In this document: positions 61,244 through 64,000 of the stretch, piece by piece
Position numbering within the stretch: position 1 is the stretch's first letter
How the letters are laid out: every line of letters begins with the position of its first letter
Assembly (NCBI GenBank): GCA_003129525.1
Contig: CP029329.1
Location: 3,966,001 to 4,030,000 of the forward strand
Length of the DNA stretch: 64,000 bases
Source: Clostridium beijerinckii
Lineage (GTDB): Bacteria; Bacillota; Clostridia; Clostridiales; Clostridiaceae
Direction of reading: 5' to 3'
Notes under the pieces: model-generated
Seen by the model: the letters and a program-made list of their open reading frames with translations, nothing else
Databases searched by the model: none
What the model was told of the DNA's origin: nothing
Program-made: the position numbers and the translations under genes

Positions 61244-62410
61244 ATGGCTGTAAAAACCAATTGTAATAAAAATGGAACATCTTACTTTAGATCTACTGCG
61301 TCAGTAGGTAGAGATAGTAATGGTAAATTAATAAGAAAAGAATTCTACGGAAAGAGTAAATCAGAAGCTGAGTCTATGAGAGATGAGTATTTGTTAGGAA
61401 TTAAAAGTGGTTTAAATATAGATACTAGAAATATTCTACTTGGAAAGTTAATGCATACCTGGCTCTTTGAAACTGTTAGAGTTTCTGATAGAATTAAGCC
61501 TACCACTTTTGAAAAATATGAATGTATATATAGGTTATATGTAAAAGATAGTGATATATATTCAATAAAAATAGTTGAACTAAAAGCACTTCAAATACAA
61601 AGATACTACAATAAATTATCTGAAAAAGGTAAAAGTAAAAATCAAATTGAAAATCTAAATAAACTACTAAAACAATTTTTAAACTATGCTGTTGATGAAG
61701 GTTACCTTACTAAAAATCCTTGTATTGGTAAGAAAATAGTTATACCTGGAGAGAAAAAATCTAAAGAAGAGGTTCAACATTTTAGTGATGAAGAACTACA
61801 TATTTTAATATCCAATTTAGATAATAATGTCTATAGAGAATTAATTTTAATAGCTATAGGTACTGGTCTTAGACGTGGAGAATTATTGGCATTAACCTGG
61901 GAAGATATAGACTTAAAAAATTACAGTATAAGAGTCAACAAATCTTTATCAAAAGTTTATATAATTGCAGCTGATGGCTCTAAAGAAAGAAAACAAATAA
62001 TACAAGTTCCAAAAACAAAAGGTTCCATAAGAGAAGTATCTTTTCCACTCAACTTAACATCAGCATTCAATGATTTAAAATTAAAACAAAAGAGATACAA
62101 ATTAAAATGTGGATTATCTTATGAAAATTCAGATTATATATTCACAACATCAAGTGGTTCCCTAATTGATGTAACAAACCTCTCCCACGCTTGGGAAAAC
62201 ATACTCAAGCAAGCTGGACTACCACATAAAAAATTCCATTCATTAAGACATACATTTGCAACTAAATTATTTGAAAATGAAGTTCCGTTAAAAACAGTAT
62301 CTGAACTTCTTGGCCATAGCTCTATAGATATAACTGCTAATACTTATACTCATGTTATTCCTAAGGAGAAGAGTAATGCTGTTGAAAAATTGAATTATAT
62401 TTTTAATTGA
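61244..62410 (+). CDS. Phage integrase (tyrosine recombinase)
   Basis: A 388-residue protein. AP2-like arm-binding domain at about residues 14-55 (YFRSTASVGRDSNGKLIRKE), a SAM-like core-binding domain at about 60-160, and a catalytic domain with Arg210 (GTGLRRGEL), His332-x-x-Arg335 (HSLRHTFATKL), His358 (LLGHSSIDI) and Tyr368 (NTYTHVI). All residues intact. GGAAGTG precedes the ATG. It reads towards the tRNA-end attachment scar at 63082, as expected for the phage end. Confidence 0.92.
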   Translation: MAVKTNCNKNGTSYFRSTASVGRDSNGKLIRKEFYGKSKSEAESMRDEYLLGIKSGLNIDTRNILLGKLMHTWLFETVRVSDRIKPTTFEKYECIYRLYVKDSDIYSIKIVELKALQIQRYYNKLSEKGKSKNQIENLNKLLKQFLNYAVDEGYLTKNPCIGKKIVIPGEKKSKEEVQHFSDEELHILISNLDNNVYRELILIAIGTGLRRGELLALTWEDIDLKNYSIRVNKSLSKVYIIAADGSKERKQIIQVPKTKGSIREVSFPLNLTSAFNDLKLKQKRYKLKCGLSYENSDYIFTTSSGSLIDVTNLSHAWENILKQAGLPHKKFHSLRHTFATKLFENEVPLKTVSELLGHSSIDITANTYTHVIPKEKSNAVEKLNYIFN

Positions 62411-62498
62411 AATTTATGTCTTTCGACTGTGCATTAAATTTTTCGAAGACCTACCCATGAAATTTATAGTATATGAGACAACCTACCAATAAAAAATA

Positions 62499-62542
62499 AA
62501 CTGTCCAAAATAGAAATTAAAATTCTATTTTGAGACAGTTTA
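62499..62542. terminator. Terminator downstream of the integrase
   Basis: AAACTGTCCAAAATAGAA and TTCTATTTTGAGACAGTTT pair over a short loop with one bulge, followed by a T-rich tract. Confidence 0.8.
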
Positions 62543-62680
62543 TTTTGCTTTCAAGTATTCATTTTGCAATATATAAAATTTCCAATATTAAAATGGTTCT
62601 AATGATTCTTCAACCGAAGCAACTTTTTTAAAAGGAGTAAACTCTCGCTACACTTTGAAGATTTGTACTTCCTATCATTC

Positions 62681-62770
62681 CTAATTGCAAATCACATTTT
62701 CTATTAACTCTGAATATGAATATTTTATAAATTGATCATATAAGTTAATATTATCTTTTTTTAATTCCAT
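62681..62770 (-). CDS. Possible 29-residue peptide
   Basis: MELKKDNINLYDQFIKYSYS and ELIENVICN behind a good GAGGTG ribosome site at the right distance. It could be a signalling peptide precursor or the relic of a longer gene. Only the ribosome site supports it. Confidence 0.3.
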   Translation of the reverse strand: MELKKDNINLYDQFIKYSYSELIENVICN

Positions 62771-63081
62771 ATAAATTCACCTCGTTTATAATTCTATCTT
62801 TAATGAAATCATAACCTAAAACCATTGTGTTTTAAACTAAACAAATAAATTTTAATAAACTTTGAATTTAATGTGTTCTTACTTGTATATAACTACTTTA
62901 TGATATGAAAGCTTATATAACGTGCTTAGTATCTCCATTAAATTTTCCCACACTTTTCCCACACAAGTTCTAAATAAAAATAAATCACCATAATTAACCA
63001 TATTGCTAAACCGTCTATTTATCTAGCCTAATGGGTACTTATAATGATTTATAACTGATTATAATTTCTATTTTACCCAAT

Positions 63082-63110
63082 CAGGAGTTCGATTCTCCTA
63101 GGGGTCACCA
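63082..63110 (+). other. Phage attachment scar: 3' end of a tRNA gene
   Basis: AGGAG-TTCGATT-CTCCT is a complete T-arm, followed by AGGGGTC (acceptor 3' strand), A and CCA. The D- and anticodon arms are absent upstream, so this is the short copy of a tRNA end left by integration (attL/attR). The whole tRNA, beginning GACCCCT, should lie at the other end of the element, outside this window. Confidence 0.8.
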
Positions 63111-63117
63111 TTTAAGT

Positions 63118-63157
63118 AAACATCAGCATTTAGGTATCTAAATGGTTGGTGTTTTTC
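63118..63157 (+). terminator. Terminator after the tRNA end
   Basis: AACATCAGCATTTAG pairs with CTAAATGGTTGGTGTT (mismatched), then TTTCTTG. It fits a tRNA transcript terminator. Confidence 0.65.
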
Positions 63158-63578
63158 TTGTTTTCCTGACTAAGTTTTTTATTAGTATTTTTTATACATA
63201 ACTAAATCTACCAATTCTAATACAATCCTTGATTCCATAATATAACAATCCATTTCTTAATTGTATTTTATTTTTTATTACTTTCCAACTTCCATTTTCT
63301 AGAAAATTGAATAGCCTTCTCTTTCATCTCATTAAATAAAATGGACACTAATTGTTCCCCATCAACAATGCTTCGACCTTCATCTATAATAAATAAGTCT
63401 TAATTCTTAATATGTAATTACCTTATATATATTCATCAAATAGTTCTAAACGCTAGATTAAAACTCTATCTAAAATGGCATTTGCAATAACTGCATCTTT
63501 CAAATGTACAATCATATTATTTATATAATAATCATACTATCTATTAAGTGTTACTATTTGCAGATAGGAGGTATAACC

Positions 63579-63824
63579 TTGACATTTTTAGATAATCTAT
63601 CCCCTGAAGACTTGCTAGTCTTAACAAATGCAATCACTATCTCACTTTCAAAAGACAAAACTGCTGATGAATTAAACGTTCTTGGAAACTTTATTGTAGG
63701 TATAGGCTGTTTAATGTTAACCGTTGCCTCCCAGCAACAATATTTATCTTCAATACAACAGCAGCAACAAGCTAATAAATCTAACTCCACACCAACAACT
63801 GAAGACGATCCTATAATGGGGTAA
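63579..63824 (+). CDS. Unknown 81-residue small protein
   Basis: It starts at TTG 63579 with AGGAGG 7 bases upstream. It reads LTFLDNLSPEDLLVLTNAIT, ISLSKDKTADELNVLGNFIV, GIGCLMLTVASQQQYLSSIQ and ends in a Gln/Asn/Ser/Thr-rich tail. One hydrophobic segment (about residues 40-52) may touch the membrane. Not recognised. The size and LS.EDLL.LTN pattern suggest a small clostridial accessory protein. It lies outside the prophage attachment scar. Confidence 0.65.
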   Translation: MTFLDNLSPEDLLVLTNAITISLSKDKTADELNVLGNFIVGIGCLMLTVASQQQYLSSIQQQQQANKSNSTPTTEDDPIMG

Positions 63825-63889
63825 TAAATTTTATACTCTATTTTAGATTATGCTAATTAGGTACTATACATATTTTCTGCAGTTTGGCT

Positions 63890-63950
63890 AAAATTAGAAT
63901 TACGTAGAAGAAAATACCGAAAATTCGTTTTTATGAATAATACGGTATCT
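63890..63950. repeat. Dispersed intergenic repeat, copy 2
   Basis: Related to 50441-50505. Here ATACCG and CGGTAT pair around an A/T-rich loop. The rest of 63825-64000 shows no gene. Confidence 0.45.
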
Positions 63951-64000
63951 CAATTTTTACATATTAATTTTTCAATTTCATATATTTTAAATCCTTCATC

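Larger units (their letters stand above)
62411..63578. other. Attachment-end interval
   Basis: No large gene is seen. It contains the integrase terminator, a possible 29-residue frame, the tRNA 3'-end fragment and a second terminator. The phage/chromosome junction is most likely at 63082-63110. Beyond it is probably host flank or a neighbouring element. Confidence 0.55.

Noticed and set aside
63082..63110. Complete tRNA gene
   Set aside because: Only T-arm, acceptor 3' strand and CCA are present. No D-arm, anticodon arm or 5' acceptor strand upstream.

Overview
The window is AT-rich DNA from a low-GC Firmicute, almost certainly a Clostridium. The signs are an AT-rich base composition with strong AGGAGG-type ribosome sites, choline-binding-type cell-wall repeats on a secreted nuclease and on an endolysin-like amidase, a TcdR/UviA-like sigma factor, a Spo0E-like phosphatase and the YvrJ / DUF1659 / DUF2922 small-protein set. 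No core metabolic or ribosomal gene is present, so the window reads as accessory DNA: stacked islands ending at a phage attachment site at about 63.1 kb.

Layout. (A) 1-9 kb: a partial DUF3267 protease, then a leftward operon of a WYL regulator, a Sel1-repeat protein, a HerA-like ATPase with a glycine-rich hydrophobic insert, a WHH-type HNH toxin and a DUF6985 gene (probable immunity). The DUF6985 gene is split by a 128-bp insertion with a 9-bp target duplication. Decayed genes follow. (B) 9-13 kb: a secreted nuclease, a 5'-nucleotidase and a SNIPE-like DUF4041/GIY-YIG protein. (C) 13-18.3 kb: a Tn554-like mobile module of three different tyrosine recombinases plus a TnpC-like (DUF6262) protein. 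(D) 18.3-36.7 kb: a dense leftward defence island. It holds two HNH nucleases with probable base-reading domains, three intact DUF2075 nuclease-helicases plus a deleted fourth, a SIR2 protein, a metallo-beta-lactamase-fold protein, a MazG-like enzyme and several unknown proteins. Each DUF2075 copy sits beside different partner genes, and four promoters share one operator-like motif.

(E) 37-41.3 kb: an amidase divergent from a TcdR/UviA-like sigma factor, a ribbon-helix-helix protein behind an iteron-like array, a YvrJ small membrane protein and a CoiA-like nuclease. (F) 41.4-47.6 kb: two protein-free arms of about 2 kb each, related to one another as inverted repeats and packed with hairpins. 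They flank a plasmid-type cassette (ardA, a small RHH protein, two tiny paralogues). Several hairpins keep their pairing through compensatory base changes between copies. (G) 47.7-51.5 kb: small accessory genes including an FRG-domain protein and a Spo0E-like protein. (H) 52-63.1 kb: an incomplete prophage. It has connector and tail genes with a programmed -1 frameshift in the tail chaperone, an antirepressor, replication genes, YqaJ nuclease, excisionase, a Cro/CI-type switch and an integrase, and it ends at a tRNA 3'-end attachment scar. Capsid, terminase, portal, tape-measure and lysis genes are missing from it.

The best candidates for something undescribed are: (1) the hairpin-rich inverted arms around ardA, which could act as single-stranded-DNA promoters or origins; (2) the DUF2075 cassette array with interchangeable partners and a shared promoter motif; (3) the Sel1/HerA/toxin operon; and (4) the HNH plus 526-residue unknown protein pair.
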